Below are positions 23,932 through 33,754 of a stretch of DNA of 64,000 nt, piece by piece. Below the pieces are notes generated by a model, which was given only the letters and a program-made list of their open reading frames with translations, did no database searches and had not been told where the DNA came from. The number at the start of each line of letters is the position of its first letter. Position 1 is the stretch's first letter. The translations under genes were made by a program, and so were the position numbers. The stretch is from JANXUR01 sp038229415 (GTDB lineage: Bacteria; Acidobacteriota; Terriglobia; Terriglobales; Acidobacteriaceae): the NCBI GenBank assembly GCA_038229415.1, contig JBBROM010000017.1:1-64000 (forward strand), in the 5' to 3' direction.

Positions 23932-26900
23932 CTAAAAGCTAAACCGCGCTTGCACTTCGATCACGCGGCCCGACAAGCCGCCCGGCGATTGTCCAAAGAT
24001 TGGACTCTCGATCCGCGTATTGTCGCTGCCGAAGCCGAAAGGTTGCAGGTTGAGTTTGTTGAACAGGTTGAAGAAGTTTCCGCGCAGTTCCAACCCGGCG
24101 TCTTCCCCCCACAACTTGGTTTTGGGCAGCCCGAATTTCTTCACAATACTGGTGTCAATGTTAAAGTAGCCGGGACCGCGGCTGGAGTTACGCCCGATTC
24201 CCGGAGGCCCCTGAGTGCAGGTGTCGTAGTACGGATAGCCCGGCCGGGTGGTGGGGTCGGCGTTGCCGCACTGCACAAAACCCGCCTGGCCATTTACGGT
24301 GATCGGCTGCCAAGGCAGAAGCAATCCCGGATAGTTGGCGAACGGTGTGATGAAATTGCTGTTTGAGATGCCCGTGCCGGGTTGCTTCAACAGCTTCGAT
24401 GGACGGGTGGGGCCAATGGTTTGCGCGCTGGTGATGGCGACCGAATTCAGTTGGCCGGTGACCGGCGTCCAGGGGAACCCGGTGTGCCAGGTGGCGATGC
24501 CGTTGAGCTGCCACCCGCCCAAAATCTTGCCCGTCCACGAGGAATGGTCATGGAAGAAGGGCAAGTCGTAGAGCGTGAAGAAGCTGAGAGTGTGCTTCGC
24601 GTCAAAGTCCGACGGGCCATGCTCGGTGTTGGGGTGCGCCGGATCGGTTTGATTGGTGACCGCGCCGGGACCTTCGTTGGAAAGCTGATCAATGCTCTTG
24701 CTGAAACGATACTGCGCATCAAACAGCAGGCCATTGGTAAATTGGCGGCGCAGCCGGACGTTCATTGAGTTGAAGTTGGAGTTGATGTCGCTGGTAGGAA
24801 TGTATACCGCGAAGAAAGAGTTGCTCGGCTTCTGCAGGAAGTTTTGATTGACCAGCCGCGGCAGGCGATGGCCTACGCTGCCTTGAAATCCGACGGATGC
24901 AATCAGGCTGTGTGGAAGCCGGTGCTCATATTCCAGCGAATAGAGATAGACATACGGATCGCGGAACTTTGGCGTGCCTCCGTAAATCTCCACCCCTTGA
25001 TCAAAGGTGCATCCCACGTCGCCGCAGACTCCACCGGTCTTGGGGTCAATACCGAACGCAAGCTTAGGATTCGCCGGATAGCTATTGAAAGCTGTGCTGC
25101 TCCCGAGCGCATAAAGAATGGTGCCATCAGCGTAGGGTGAACCAAAGACGTCGCCGCCAGCCGTGCCGGCCGTGCCGCAGCACAAGCCGAAGCGCGCATA
25201 ATTCGGAGGGTTAAACGCAGCGTTGCCGAACTGCACGTCGTCCGGGCGGTTGAAGGCGATGCCAAAGCCTCCGCGGATTACGGTGTTGTTGCCGTAAGCG
25301 GCGGGGCTCCAAGCGAATCCGATGCGCGGGCCGAAGTCTCTCCTGGTGGGTTGGATCAGCGTATTCACCGGCCCCACGGTGGCGGTGGATAGCACGCCGC
25401 CCGAGCCAAAGGTGATGTTGGAAAGAGCGCCTTTGCTGTCGCTGAACGGGCTGAAGTACTCCCAACGCACGCCGAGGTTCACCGTCAGGTTAGGCCGCAC
25501 CTTCCAGTCATCCTGCAAGAAGACGGCATAGTCTTTGGAGCGGAGGTATCGTTTGGCATTCGCAGGACCTCCGGTTTGGGGATTGGCATCAATCCCTTCA
25601 AAGATCGGCGCATCATTGGCAAAGTTCCAGATCAAGTGACTCACGTAGATGGGCCGAGCCTGACCGCTGAGGTCGTTGTTATTCTGGTCCGCGGCAAAGT
25701 CGAAGCCGGCTTTGATGGTTTGACTACCGACCGTCTTAGTCACGGTGTCGCGGAGGTTGTAGGTGTTTTCCACAAAGACCGCCGGGGTGGTGGATCCCTG
25801 CGCCGCTCCGAACCGAATGCGGTCGAAGTTGTTGCCTTCAATTTCAATCCGGGGAATCCCGAAGTTCACATTGCTTGTGCTGGCCACTTGATTGAAGTTG
25901 AACCGGGTGAAGTTCGCCCGAAATTCGTTGATCAGGGTCGGGCTAAAGAGGCGAATGAACGAGATGGATTGCACCTGGTTGACTGGGGTTTTGCGCAGGT
26001 CTTGTTGCGGCCGGCTGCGGCCAGCCCCGTCAGCCCCAAGGTCATTAAAAAGCGTGAAGTAGGTACTGTAAGCAAACTGGTTGTGCCCCTGGTTAAAGTC
26101 CACACGGCCGTTGAACTGGTTGCCGCTGGTGGTGCCTGGCAGCGCCAGGGTCACGTACTGGATATCAGGCGTGTTGGGATCGAGCCCGCCACCGATTTGG
26201 CCACTGCCAACAAGGCCAGCAAGGGCCCCGGTGAATGGCAGATAGGTACCGGTCGCGCCAAACGGCGAGCCGATGTTGACTCCGCCGGTCGCGCCACTGC
26301 CCACCACCACGCACTGCGGGTTTTCTGGGGCATCGGAGAGCCCGGCCAAGGCGCAGGTGGGTGTAAGCACTGACGCGATTCGAGGTGCCACGCCCGCCGA
26401 GTTCACGATGGCGTCCGCGATGCTGCCAGGGCGTGCGCTGGCGATAAGTTGGCGGAACTGGGCGGTTTCCACCCAGGTTGGGGTCGAGGTGCCGCTGTTA
26501 TTGCTTCGCAGACCCTCGTAAGAAAAGAATGCGAACAGTTTGTCCTTCACAATTGGGGCACCCAGGCTGCCGCCGAACTGGCGGAACTTGTCTTGCGACC
26601 GCACCGTCGGAGCGTTGTTGGGCCCACCATAGCGATTGTAGGAATTAAAGTTCGGATCCTGGTATTTAAAGAAGGCAGAGCCATGTAGTAGATTGGTGCC
26701 GCTCTTGCTCACCACCTTCACCTGTGCCCCGGCTCCCCGGCCATCTTCCGCCGAATAGGAACTCGAAAGTACCGAGATTTCCTGCACCGATTCCTGATTC
26801 GGGGTGATTACCGCCGAACCGCCATATTGCAGACTGTTGACTCCGACTCCATCAATGCTGAAGTTGTTGGCGCTCTGCCGCTGTCCGTTGGCAACCGCCT

Positions 26901-27501
26901 GCACCGCATTTTCGGTCTGAAAAATCGAAGAGTTGGAGCCGCCCGGACTGGTCTGGTTCGGCAGGTTGGTGGCTCCGCCGCTTCCATTGCGCGAGCCATC
27001 GCCAAACACTCCCGGAGTGAGCCGCAGCAGTTCATAGGGATCACGACCGTTCTGCGGCAGACGCTGTACCTCTGCGTCGGTGATCGTGTTGCCAGTGTTC
27101 GCGCTCTCGGTGTGCAGAGCCTCGGCCGTAGCGCTGACGGTGACCTCGTCTGCGACCGCGCCCACTTGCACTGTGACGTTGAAGCCACGAGGTTCTTCCG
27201 CCGCCACTTCTACATCTTTGGCGACCGCCTTCTTGAAGCCCTTCGCCTCCACCGTAACCGTGTACTTGGCAGGAGGCAGTTCGCTGATGTGGTAGTAGCC
27301 CTGGTTCGAAGAGACCGCACTGCGACTCAGGCCAGTGTCCTGATTCAGGATGACCACATTGGCGCCGCTGACCACACCCCCGGTGGAATCTTGAATGGTG
27401 CCCTGAATGCTCGCCTTGAACTGCGCCATCCCAGGGGCCGCAGCTAGCAGCAACAGCGCCGGAATAACGAACATGGTTCTGACGAATCTTAAACTTGACA
27501 T
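23932..27501 (-). CDS. Oar-like TonB-dependent outer-membrane receptor
   Basis: From the ATG at 27501 (GGAGG eight bases upstream) the protein is 1189 residues. A signal peptide ends at AAAPGMAQ. A CarboxypepD_reg-like domain (residues about 22-105: GTIQDSTGGVVSGANVVI, YYHISELPPAKYTVTVEAKGF) comes first, then a plug domain (TESANTGNTITDAEVQRLPQNGR) and a very long beta-barrel ending in the aromatic RFSF. This Oar/CirA-type architecture is expanded in acidobacteria and is thought to import oligosaccharides and other large substrates. No SusD-like partner is present. It converges on the GH3-GH144 genes and has a promoter flanked by two LacI-type sites, so it probably imports their substrate. 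Confidence 0.93.
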   Translation of the reverse strand: MSSLRFVRTMFVIPALLLLAAAPGMAQFKASIQGTIQDSTGGVVSGANVVILNQDTGLSRSAVSSNQGYYHISELPPAKYTVTVEAKGFKKAVAKDVEVAAEEPRGFNVTVQVGAVADEVTVSATAEALHTESANTGNTITDAEVQRLPQNGRDPYELLRLTPGVFGDGSRNGSGGATNLPNQTSPGGSNSSIFQTENAVQAVANGQRQSANNFSIDGVGVNSLQYGGSAVITPNQESVQEISVLSSSYSAEDGRGAGAQVKVVSKSGTNLLHGSAFFKYQDPNFNSYNRYGGPNNAPTVRSQDKFRQFGGSLGAPIVKDKLFAFFSYEGLRSNNSGTSTPTWVETAQFRQLIASARPGSIADAIVNSAGVAPRIASVLTPTCALAGLSDAPENPQCVVVGSGATGGVNIGSPFGATGTYLPFTGALAGLVGSGQIGGGLDPNTPDIQYVTLALPGTTSGNQFNGRVDFNQGHNQFAYSTYFTLFNDLGADGAGRSRPQQDLRKTPVNQVQSISFIRLFSPTLINEFRANFTRFNFNQVASTSNVNFGIPRIEIEGNNFDRIRFGAAQGSTTPAVFVENTYNLRDTVTKTVGSQTIKAGFDFAADQNNNDLSGQARPIYVSHLIWNFANDAPIFEGIDANPQTGGPANAKRYLRSKDYAVFLQDDWKVRPNLTVNLGVRWEYFSPFSDSKGALSNITFGSGGVLSTATVGPVNTLIQPTRRDFGPRIGFAWSPAAYGNNTVIRGGFGIAFNRPDDVQFGNAAFNPPNYARFGLCCGTAGTAGGDVFGSPYADGTILYALGSSTAFNSYPANPKLAFGIDPKTGGVCGDVGCTFDQGVEIYGGTPKFRDPYVYLYSLEYEHRLPHSLIASVGFQGSVGHRLPRLVNQNFLQKPSNSFFAVYIPTSDINSNFNSMNVRLRRQFTNGLLFDAQYRFSKSIDQLSNEGPGAVTNQTDPAHPNTEHGPSDFDAKHTLSFFTLYDLPFFHDHSSWTGKILGGWQLNGIATWHTGFPWTPVTGQLNSVAITSAQTIGPTRPSKLLKQPGTGISNSNFITPFANYPGLLLPWQPITVNGQAGFVQCGNADPTTRPGYPYYDTCTQGPPGIGRNSSRGPGYFNIDTSIVKKFGLPKTKLWGEDAGLELRGNFFNLFNKLNLQPFGFGSDNTRIESPIFGQSPGGLSGRVIEVQARFSF

Positions 27502-27584
27502 ATTGCCTCCGCTAGAATATCTAGAATTTTCAGCCGTGCACGCGCGTTCCACGCCACCATGGCATCGCGCTGATCACCCAAACG

Positions 27585-27663
27585 CTAAAACGATTATCTA
27601 GCGAATGCTGGGCGAGTATAGTCATCGGCCAGAGACATTGTCAATGTTTCTTAAACGATTTAG
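27585..27663 (-). promoter_or_regulatory. TonB-receptor promoter flanked by two LacI-type operators
   Basis: On the minus strand TTGACA (27644-27639) and TATACT (27620-27615) are 18 bases apart, one of the best sigma-70 promoters in the window. CTTAAACGATTTAG (27650-27663) lies just upstream of the -35, and CTAAAACGATTATCTA (27585-27600) lies just past the expected start site. Centres are about 65 bases apart, six helical turns, so looping by a LacI-type tetramer is possible. Confidence 0.65.
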
Positions 27664-27776
27664 TAGAGGAAAATAAACAGGATGGTTCAGAAATTGCATC
27701 GAAGATGATCTATGGAAATTGGAAAGGGAAAGCGGGAGCTGGAGTCACGCTTGAATATTCGCAGCTTGGAATCAAT

Positions 27777-29516
27777 CTACTGCGGGACGGCTACGTTGCC
27801 CGAAGGCGGTGCAGCGACAGGCTCTTCCACAGTAATTTTATGGTCGCCACGCACCTCTTTCAGGGTCTGCATGATGCCGCTGGGCCAACGAACCTCCAAG
27901 GAACTTGCCGTAGCGTCGCGGCCCAGACCGAAGTGAACTCGTTTGTCACTGGCGGAAAGATAGCTGCCTGCGGTGGAGACGGTCGCGGTCTGCGTACCGG
28001 ACGAAGTCACGACCTGCACGACTGCGCCGATGCCATCGCGATTGCTCTTGTGTCCCACGAGTTGTACTTGCAGCCAGTGGTTCGTGGTGCTGGTTTCGTT
28101 GTGGAGGATGTAGAGCGGGCCACCGTTGGTTGCAACCACGGCATCGAGCCGGCCATCGTTGTCAATGTCGCCCACCGCGACGCCTCGCGACGCCCATGCT
28201 TCCTTGAACACGCTGCCGGAGTTAGCGGAAACGTCCACAAACCGTTCTCCGGTATTCCGAAGCAACAACATCGGCTCCTTGTAGTGCAGATGCGGCATGG
28301 TCAGCGCGATGGTGTCCAGAACGTGGCTCTGTGCAATCAGCAGATCCTTCCAGCCGTCGTTGTCGTAGTCGAGAAAGCGCACGCCCCAGCCGGAGTGCAG
28401 CAACGAAATGACGCCAAGGCCTGAAGCATTCGTGGTGTAGTTGAAGTTGCCGTCGCGCGTGTTCTGGTAAAGGGCGTAGGTTTGGTTGGCCAGGTCGGTC
28501 ACCACCAGATCGGGCCAGCCGTCATTATCGTAGTCGGCAAAGTCCACGCCCATCCCGGCGAACGCCTTGCCGTCCCCATCCAGCGCCGCCAGGCTGAGAA
28601 GGGCCACTTCTTCAAATTTTCCGCCGCCCAAGTTGTGATACAGATATTGCGCAATCGAATCATTCGCGACGAACACATCCACGCGTCCATCGTGATCGTA
28701 GTCTGCGAGTGCAATACCCAGGCCCTTGCCTGGCTTGGCGATGCCTGACTTCTGGGTGATGTCGGTAAAGTGTCCGTTGCCGTCGTTGTGATATACCAGC
28801 GGTGTTTCCGCTGCAAACTGGTCGGGATGGCAATAGGCGCGATAGCCCTCCCGCTTTTCGCCGCACCAGATGTCCGGAAAATCCCACTTCATGTAGCGCA
28901 GCACCACAAGGTCGAGCAAGCCATCGTTGTCGAGGTCCACCCAAGCGGCGCTGGTAGACCAGCCACTGCCCGCGACGCCAGCCTTCTCGGTGACCTCGGT
29001 GAAGGTGCCGTCGCCGTTGTTGTGATAAAGCTTGTTTCCGCCAAAGGCAGTGACGTAGAGGTCTTCATAACCGTCATTGTCGTAATCGGCCACGGCAACC
29101 CCCATGCCGTAACCAGCGCCCTGCAATCCAGCCTTTTCGGTGACGTCAGAAAAAGTGCCGTCCGCATTTTGGTGGAAGAGGCGGTTCCAATCAGCGGGCG
29201 AGGCCTTTTGCGGGACGGCGCCCTTAGCGGTTGGATCGGCAAGCGGCGCTCCGTTGACGGCGAAGATGTCGAGCCGCCCGTCATTGTCGTAGTCAAACAG
29301 AGCGACGCCGGGGCCCATGGTTTCGAGAAGATAGCGCTTGGAGGTATGCGAGGAAACGTGCGTGAAGTGCACGCCTAGGCGCTCGGTGACATTGCGAAAA
29401 TTACCCGGCACCGGAGCGGGAGCGGGCTTAGGTGTCGCCTGACCGAAGAGGAGTGGCACACAACTCACGAGCGTCAGGAATAGGCTCAGCCGTCGGTGCA
29501 GAAAGTGTGTACTCAC
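27777..29516 (-). CDS. Secreted FG-GAP/VCBS repeat protein with ASPIC-UnbV domain
   Basis: About 579 residues from a GTG at 29516; longer frames would run into the isomerase gene. A signal peptide (RLSLFLTLVSCVPLLFGQA) is followed by an FG-GAP/VCBS propeller with at least seven blades, seen as repeated calcium-binding loops such as DYDNDGRLDIF, DYDNDGYEDLY, DLDNDGLLDLV, DYDHDGRVDVF and DYDNDGWPDLV. The C-terminal 75 residues (LQVQLVGHKSNRDGIGAVVQV) are an ASPIC/UnbV domain. CRTAC1-like proteins of this kind are abundant in acidobacteria; function is unknown but extracellular carbohydrate or surface binding is often assumed. TATAAT ends seven bases before the GTG, so the mRNA may be leaderless. 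Confidence 0.88.
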   Translation of the reverse strand: MSTHFLHRRLSLFLTLVSCVPLLFGQATPKPAPAPVPGNFRNVTERLGVHFTHVSSHTSKRYLLETMGPGVALFDYDNDGRLDIFAVNGAPLADPTAKGAVPQKASPADWNRLFHQNADGTFSDVTEKAGLQGAGYGMGVAVADYDNDGYEDLYVTAFGGNKLYHNNGDGTFTEVTEKAGVAGSGWSTSAAWVDLDNDGLLDLVVLRYMKWDFPDIWCGEKREGYRAYCHPDQFAAETPLVYHNDGNGHFTDITQKSGIAKPGKGLGIALADYDHDGRVDVFVANDSIAQYLYHNLGGGKFEEVALLSLAALDGDGKAFAGMGVDFADYDNDGWPDLVVTDLANQTYALYQNTRDGNFNYTTNASGLGVISLLHSGWGVRFLDYDNDGWKDLLIAQSHVLDTIALTMPHLHYKEPMLLLRNTGERFVDVSANSGSVFKEAWASRGVAVGDIDNDGRLDAVVATNGGPLYILHNETSTTNHWLQVQLVGHKSNRDGIGAVVQVVTSSGTQTATVSTAGSYLSASDKRVHFGLGRDATASSLEVRWPSGIMQTLKEVRGDHKITVEEPVAAPPSGNVAVPQ

Positions 29517-29556
29517 TAGCCGATTATAGTGGTGGAGAAAGCTCCTGCGCCCGCCG

Positions 29557-30972
29557 CTATCGCCCGTGCCACTCGGTATCCCAGCCAAGATAGCGCGTCG
29601 CAGCTTCGTGCAGGGCTCCGGCGTGAGTGCTGAGGTTGGCGGCAACGTGATGCTCAAAACCGTTCTCGCAGATATAGCGCAGCAACTTCTGCATGTCCGC
29701 AATCTCGACTACGCCCGCACCCCCGAAGGTGTTGAGCGCATCGTCGGTGAAGCGGCCACTGCCCACATAGCCGACGATCTTGCCTGTAAAGTCGTCGGTG
29801 GAGAAACGCGCAAACGTCATCGGAGATGCTTTCACCTTGCCGACGCAGGTGCCGAAGGTGTTTTCCTTGCCCACGGTGCCGGCAATGATCTCCTGGAAGT
29901 CCATGCGAACGTCCTGGAAGAAGTGCTTGGGCAAGTTGCTACAGTGGAAGCAGACCGCCTTGTTGGGGTCGTCGCCGTAATTGTTGTTCCAGTCGAGCAG
30001 CGCGCTGGGCGTGCCCGAAGCCAGTTGCAGCATGTGCATGCTGATGACGCCGCAGATATCCACTTCGCAGGCGCTCGACATCAACTCGTTGCTCATCATG
30101 CTCATCACTGTGCACGGAACGACGCCGAGGTTTTCTTCGATTGAGGTCCAGCATTGCACCGCGCTGATAGCGACTTCGGTTTCCTGCATCCAGGTTTCCA
30201 CCACCGAGGCCAGCTTCGCCATCTTGAGCAGCGCTGGCTTCGGCACGCCGGAGGTCGAGACATAGGCCTCGATGGCGGCGAGTTTGGCGATGGCGGAAGG
30301 ATCATCGTCCTTCATGCGTTCGATTCGGCCGAGGACTTCAGAGAGATCTAGCGTCTCTACGCTGATGCCGTTGCGTTCGAGCAGTTTCTCGCTGTAGCGG
30401 ACGGTGTTGAAGGCTGTGGGTCGGGCGCCGATTGCACCCACGCGCAAGTTGCGCAGACCCTTGACGACGCGGCAGACCGCAGCGAACCACGCGAGGTCTT
30501 CTCCAAATCCTGGCGAACTTGGCGATACGGTGTGCAACGCGGTCAGCGAGTAAGGAATGCCATACTGCTTCAAATTGTTGCAAGCTGACATCTTGCCGCA
30601 GAAGCTGTCGCGGCGCGACGCAATCGTCATCTGTCGCGGATCGTCGGGCGTCGCTTGTACCAGCACCGGCACGTTCAGCCCGGCCCAGCGCAGCGTGTCA
30701 GCTATAGGACGCTCTTCACCAAAGTTCGGCAGGGTAACGATCACGCCATCAATCCGGCTGGCGTTTTGCTTGAACAGATCAGCGCACTTGCGGGCGTCCT
30801 GTAGAGTCTGCACCGCGCCATGCTGCGTCTGCTCCGGCGTGAGTACCACGACATCCATGCCCGCGGCTGTCAGCACTGCGATCATCTCTTCCCGTCCGGT
30901 TTTCGCCAAGTGGTGCGGGAAAAATCCCCGGCTGCCCACAATCACGCCCATCGTCATCTTACGATTCGACAT
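29557..30972 (-). CDS. L-fucose/L-arabinose isomerase-family sugar isomerase
   Basis: A 471-residue cytoplasmic enzyme of the FucI/AraA superfamily. The N-terminal Rossmann-like part (MGVIVGSRGFFPHHLAKTGREEMIAVL, VIVTLPNFGEERPIADTLR) and a C-terminal catalytic region with WTSIEENLGVVPCTVMSMMS, ACEVDICGVISMHMLQLASG and CFHCSNLPKHF carry the expected Glu, Asp and His metal ligands. It is closer to the fucose-isomerase-like branch than to classical AraA. As the last gene after araD and a sugar symporter it most likely converts L-arabinose to L-ribulose, but L-fucose or D-arabinose cannot be excluded. Confidence 0.82.
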   Translation of the reverse strand: MSNRKMTMGVIVGSRGFFPHHLAKTGREEMIAVLTAAGMDVVVLTPEQTQHGAVQTLQDARKCADLFKQNASRIDGVIVTLPNFGEERPIADTLRWAGLNVPVLVQATPDDPRQMTIASRRDSFCGKMSACNNLKQYGIPYSLTALHTVSPSSPGFGEDLAWFAAVCRVVKGLRNLRVGAIGARPTAFNTVRYSEKLLERNGISVETLDLSEVLGRIERMKDDDPSAIAKLAAIEAYVSTSGVPKPALLKMAKLASVVETWMQETEVAISAVQCWTSIEENLGVVPCTVMSMMSNELMSSACEVDICGVISMHMLQLASGTPSALLDWNNNYGDDPNKAVCFHCSNLPKHFFQDVRMDFQEIIAGTVGKENTFGTCVGKVKASPMTFARFSTDDFTGKIVGYVGSGRFTDDALNTFGGAGVVEIADMQKLLRYICENGFEHHVAANLSTHAGALHEAATRYLGWDTEWHGR

Positions 30973-31000
30973 TGAACCCTCTGTTGTGCAAATGCGGAAA

Positions 31001-31240
31001 CTAGGAATGTGCTGCCAGGCGCTTGCGTTCTTGCGCGGGTGAAAAGCGCGCGGTGTAGATCAGTCCGAGCACCAGCAATATGCCGCCCCACCAAATGTTG
31101 GCGTGCAAGTCGTAGAGCACAACGCGATTCTCCGGTGGCGACACCAGTTCGTAGATTCCGGTTGCAAAAATCAAGGCCCCATTGACCAGCAAGGACACTC
31201 CGATAAAAAACCATATTGATAGCAATTCACCAGATTTCAT
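31001..31240 (-). CDS. Small two-helix membrane protein
   Basis: A 79-residue protein with two hydrophobic segments (about 8-31 and 50-66) separated by a short polar loop, VSPPENRVVLYDLHAN. Only nine bases separate it from the symporter gene and it has AAGGAG just before its ATG. No family recognised. Its position between symporter and isomerase suggests an accessory role in sugar uptake. Confidence 0.7.
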   Translation of the reverse strand: MKSGELLSIWFFIGVSLLVNGALIFATGIYELVSPPENRVVLYDLHANIWWGGILLVLGLIYTARFSPAQERKRLAAHS

Positions 31241-31249
31241 CGTTTCTCC

Positions 31250-33013
31250 TTACCAAAAAATGACTTGCAAAATCACAAACACAACAGCTACCACTGCTCC
31301 CCAGAACACGGGACGGTGAAGTAGCGAAACATTTCCCACGCTTGGAATCGGCGTCATACCATAGACAAGGCCAGTGAGCTCGGCGTCGGGCTTGGGTTTC
31401 GTCACCAGACTGACCGCCACAGTCACGAATACGCAGATTAGCCAACACCATAACGCGCGGAACATATTCTGCGCCTGGTCCTGTGCCTGCGTGGACAGGG
31501 CTAAGTACTTCAGGATGCTGGGGTCGAACTTTGCCCAGGCATACATTCCGACGGAAGACAGCGTCCCGGCAAGCAGTCCCCAGAACCCGCCCTGCGGTGT
31601 AGCGCGCTTCCACAGCATGCCGAGGATCACCGTGCCAAACAGCGGCGCGATGAAGAAGCTGAACAGCGCCTGCACATAGTCCATGATGCTCTGTGCTTCC
31701 ATCACCAAGTACGCGGTACCGATGCTGACCGCCACCCCGATCAGAGTGCACCAGCGGCCCATGCTCACTTTCGATTGATCGGAAGCGTTCTTATTGATGA
31801 GCGCCCCATAAATGTCATACGTCCACACCGTGGCGAACGCACTCACGTTACCCGCCATACCGGACATGAAGCCCGCGATCAGTGCGGTAATCCCAAGACC
31901 CAGCAGACCCGGCCCGCAGTAACGGGCCAACATCAGCGGAAGCACCTCATCGTAGCCATGCAGTCCCTGCGCGCGTCCCGCAGCCGACCACGCCAGATCG
32001 CCCGGCACCAGCCGTAGCAGCTCGCCGGTATGGGGATCGCGCAGCAACGCTAATCCCAATAACCCGGGAAGAATGACAATAAACGGCACCAGCATCTTGA
32101 ACGCTGCGCCGATAATGGGCGCCAACTCCGCGGAGCGAAGATCTTTGGCGGCGAGCACACGCTGCACCACTAGAAAATCGGTGGTCCAGTAGCCCATCGA
32201 AATGACCGCGCCAAGTCCAAAGACGATGCCGATCCAGTTGATCCCCATGGGGTTGTTTCCAAAGTCGCCAAGGGTGGACCACAGATGCGTATAAGACCCG
32301 GCGTTGGCGACGTGCTGCGCGGTGAGATTCTCCAAAACGCGCAGTTTTAATCCACCCCAGCCGCCCGCTTCGATCAGCCCCAGAATCGGGATGAGCATCG
32401 CGCCAGCCCAGATCAAAAAGAACTGCAGTACTTCATTGAAAATTGCCGAGCGCAATCCGCCCAGCCCCACGTATATTGCCACTGTAATCGAGGAGACCCA
32501 GATACTGAAATGAAGATCCCAACCCAGCACCACCCGCATCACCACCGCCATGGCGTACATATTGATGCCGCTCATCAGCACGGTCATGAAGGCGAAGGAG
32601 ATGGAAGACAGCGCCTGACTTGAGGTGCCAAAACGCAACTTCAGATAGCCCGGCACAGAATGGGTCTTGCTGATGTGATAGAAGGGCATCATCACCAGCG
32701 CCAGGAAGAGCATCGCCGGGATGGCGCCGATCCAGTACCAGTGAGCCGCGAGAATACCGTACTTGTAGGCGTTCCCCGCCCAGCCCATCAGTTCGAGTGA
32801 CCCCAGATTGGCGGACAAAAACGCGAGCCCGGCCACCCATGCTGTCATTTCCCGTCCGGCCATGAAAAAGTCTTCGCCGGTGTTCGATCTTCCCTTCAGA
32901 TGAATGCCGATCCACAGTACAAGCGCAAAGTAGAAGACGATGATGACCCCATCCACAATGGAAAGATGGACGAGACGAGACGGAGCTGCGAGTAGGGCCG
33001 CGAACGGTATCAT
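31250..33013 (-). CDS. Sodium:solute symporter (SSS family), probable sugar transporter
   Basis: A 587-residue inner-membrane protein with about 13-14 hydrophobic helices. SSS-family signs are the N-terminal DGVIIVFYFALVLWIGI, the DFFMAGREMTAWVAGLAFLSANLGSLELMGWAG helix pair that builds the sodium and substrate site, and GLGGLRSAIFNEVLQFF. It resembles SGLT-like sugar transporters rather than the proline or acetate branches. The start ATG overlaps the araD stop by four bases, so the two are translationally coupled. It probably brings in L-arabinose or a related sugar with Na+. Confidence 0.9.
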   Translation of the reverse strand: MIPFAALLAAPSRLVHLSIVDGVIIVFYFALVLWIGIHLKGRSNTGEDFFMAGREMTAWVAGLAFLSANLGSLELMGWAGNAYKYGILAAHWYWIGAIPAMLFLALVMMPFYHISKTHSVPGYLKLRFGTSSQALSSISFAFMTVLMSGINMYAMAVVMRVVLGWDLHFSIWVSSITVAIYVGLGGLRSAIFNEVLQFFLIWAGAMLIPILGLIEAGGWGGLKLRVLENLTAQHVANAGSYTHLWSTLGDFGNNPMGINWIGIVFGLGAVISMGYWTTDFLVVQRVLAAKDLRSAELAPIIGAAFKMLVPFIVILPGLLGLALLRDPHTGELLRLVPGDLAWSAAGRAQGLHGYDEVLPLMLARYCGPGLLGLGITALIAGFMSGMAGNVSAFATVWTYDIYGALINKNASDQSKVSMGRWCTLIGVAVSIGTAYLVMEAQSIMDYVQALFSFFIAPLFGTVILGMLWKRATPQGGFWGLLAGTLSSVGMYAWAKFDPSILKYLALSTQAQDQAQNMFRALWCWLICVFVTVAVSLVTKPKPDAELTGLVYGMTPIPSVGNVSLLHRPVFWGAVVAVVFVILQVIFW

Positions 33014-33708
33014 TGATTCACCTGACCGTAGTAAGCGTTCTTGCCGTGCTTTCGAAGATAGTGCTTGTCGTGCAAACTCTGGGACACGGCTTCCGCCTTT
33101 GCGTTAACGTTCACGGTATAGTACCCGATTCGCGCGACGGTTTCCAGAATGGCCGCATTGTAGGCTGCAGTGGCAGGATCCGGCCCCCACGTAAAGGGTG
33201 CGTGATTTGCCACAAGAACAGCGGGAATGCTGGCGTAATCGAGATCACGAAAGGCTCTTACGATCACGTTGCCGGTATTCTTTTCGTAATCTGACTCAAT
33301 TTCCGCCGGGGTCATTACGTCCGTTAACGGTACCGGGCCGTGAAAATAGTCGGCGTGAGTGGTGCCGAAGCAAGGAATGGGCTGGCGCGCCTGCGCCCAT
33401 GCAGTTGCGTACTCGGAGTGGGTGTGTGCCACTCCACCAATGCCGGGAAATGCCTTGTACAAAACAAGATGCGTGGGAAGATCGGAGGACGGTCTGAGCT
33501 TGCCTTCAACGATGTTGCCGTCTAGATCGGTGACGACCATATGCTCGGGCGTCATTTCGGAATAGGGGACGCCGCTGGGCTTGATGACGACGAGTCCCTG
33601 GTCGCGTGCGATGCCACTGGCGTTGCCGAAAGTGAACAGAACCAGCCCTTGGCGGGTGAGCTCTAGATTCGCTTCGAGCACGTCACGGCGCAGAGCTTCC
33701 AGCAGCAT
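33010..33708 (-). CDS. araD: L-ribulose-5-phosphate 4-epimerase
   Basis: From the ATG at 33708 (GAAGGG about ten bases upstream) the enzyme is 232 residues, close to E. coli AraD. It interconverts L-ribulose-5-phosphate and D-xylulose-5-phosphate. Class II aldolase-fold features include ANLELTRQGLV, NASGIARDQGL with KPSGV, PSSDLPTHLVLY, the zinc ligands in HTHSEYATAWAQ and a later NHAPF, and the C-terminal DKHYLRKHGKNAYYGQ with the catalytic Tyr. The open frame continues upstream to 34005, but that part covers an operator and a repeat element and is not expected to be translated. First gene of the araD-symporter-isomerase operon. Confidence 0.94.
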   Translation of the reverse strand: MLLEALRRDVLEANLELTRQGLVLFTFGNASGIARDQGLVVIKPSGVPYSEMTPEHMVVTDLDGNIVEGKLRPSSDLPTHLVLYKAFPGIGGVAHTHSEYATAWAQARQPIPCFGTTHADYFHGPVPLTDVMTPAEIESDYEKNTGNVIVRAFRDLDYASIPAVLVANHAPFTWGPDPATAAYNAAILETVARIGYYTVNVNAKAEAVSQSLHDKHYLRKHGKNAYYGQVNQ

Positions 33709-33754
33709 CCAGCATCCCTTCAGGGCTAAATCAGAAAATAACATCAGAAAACAG

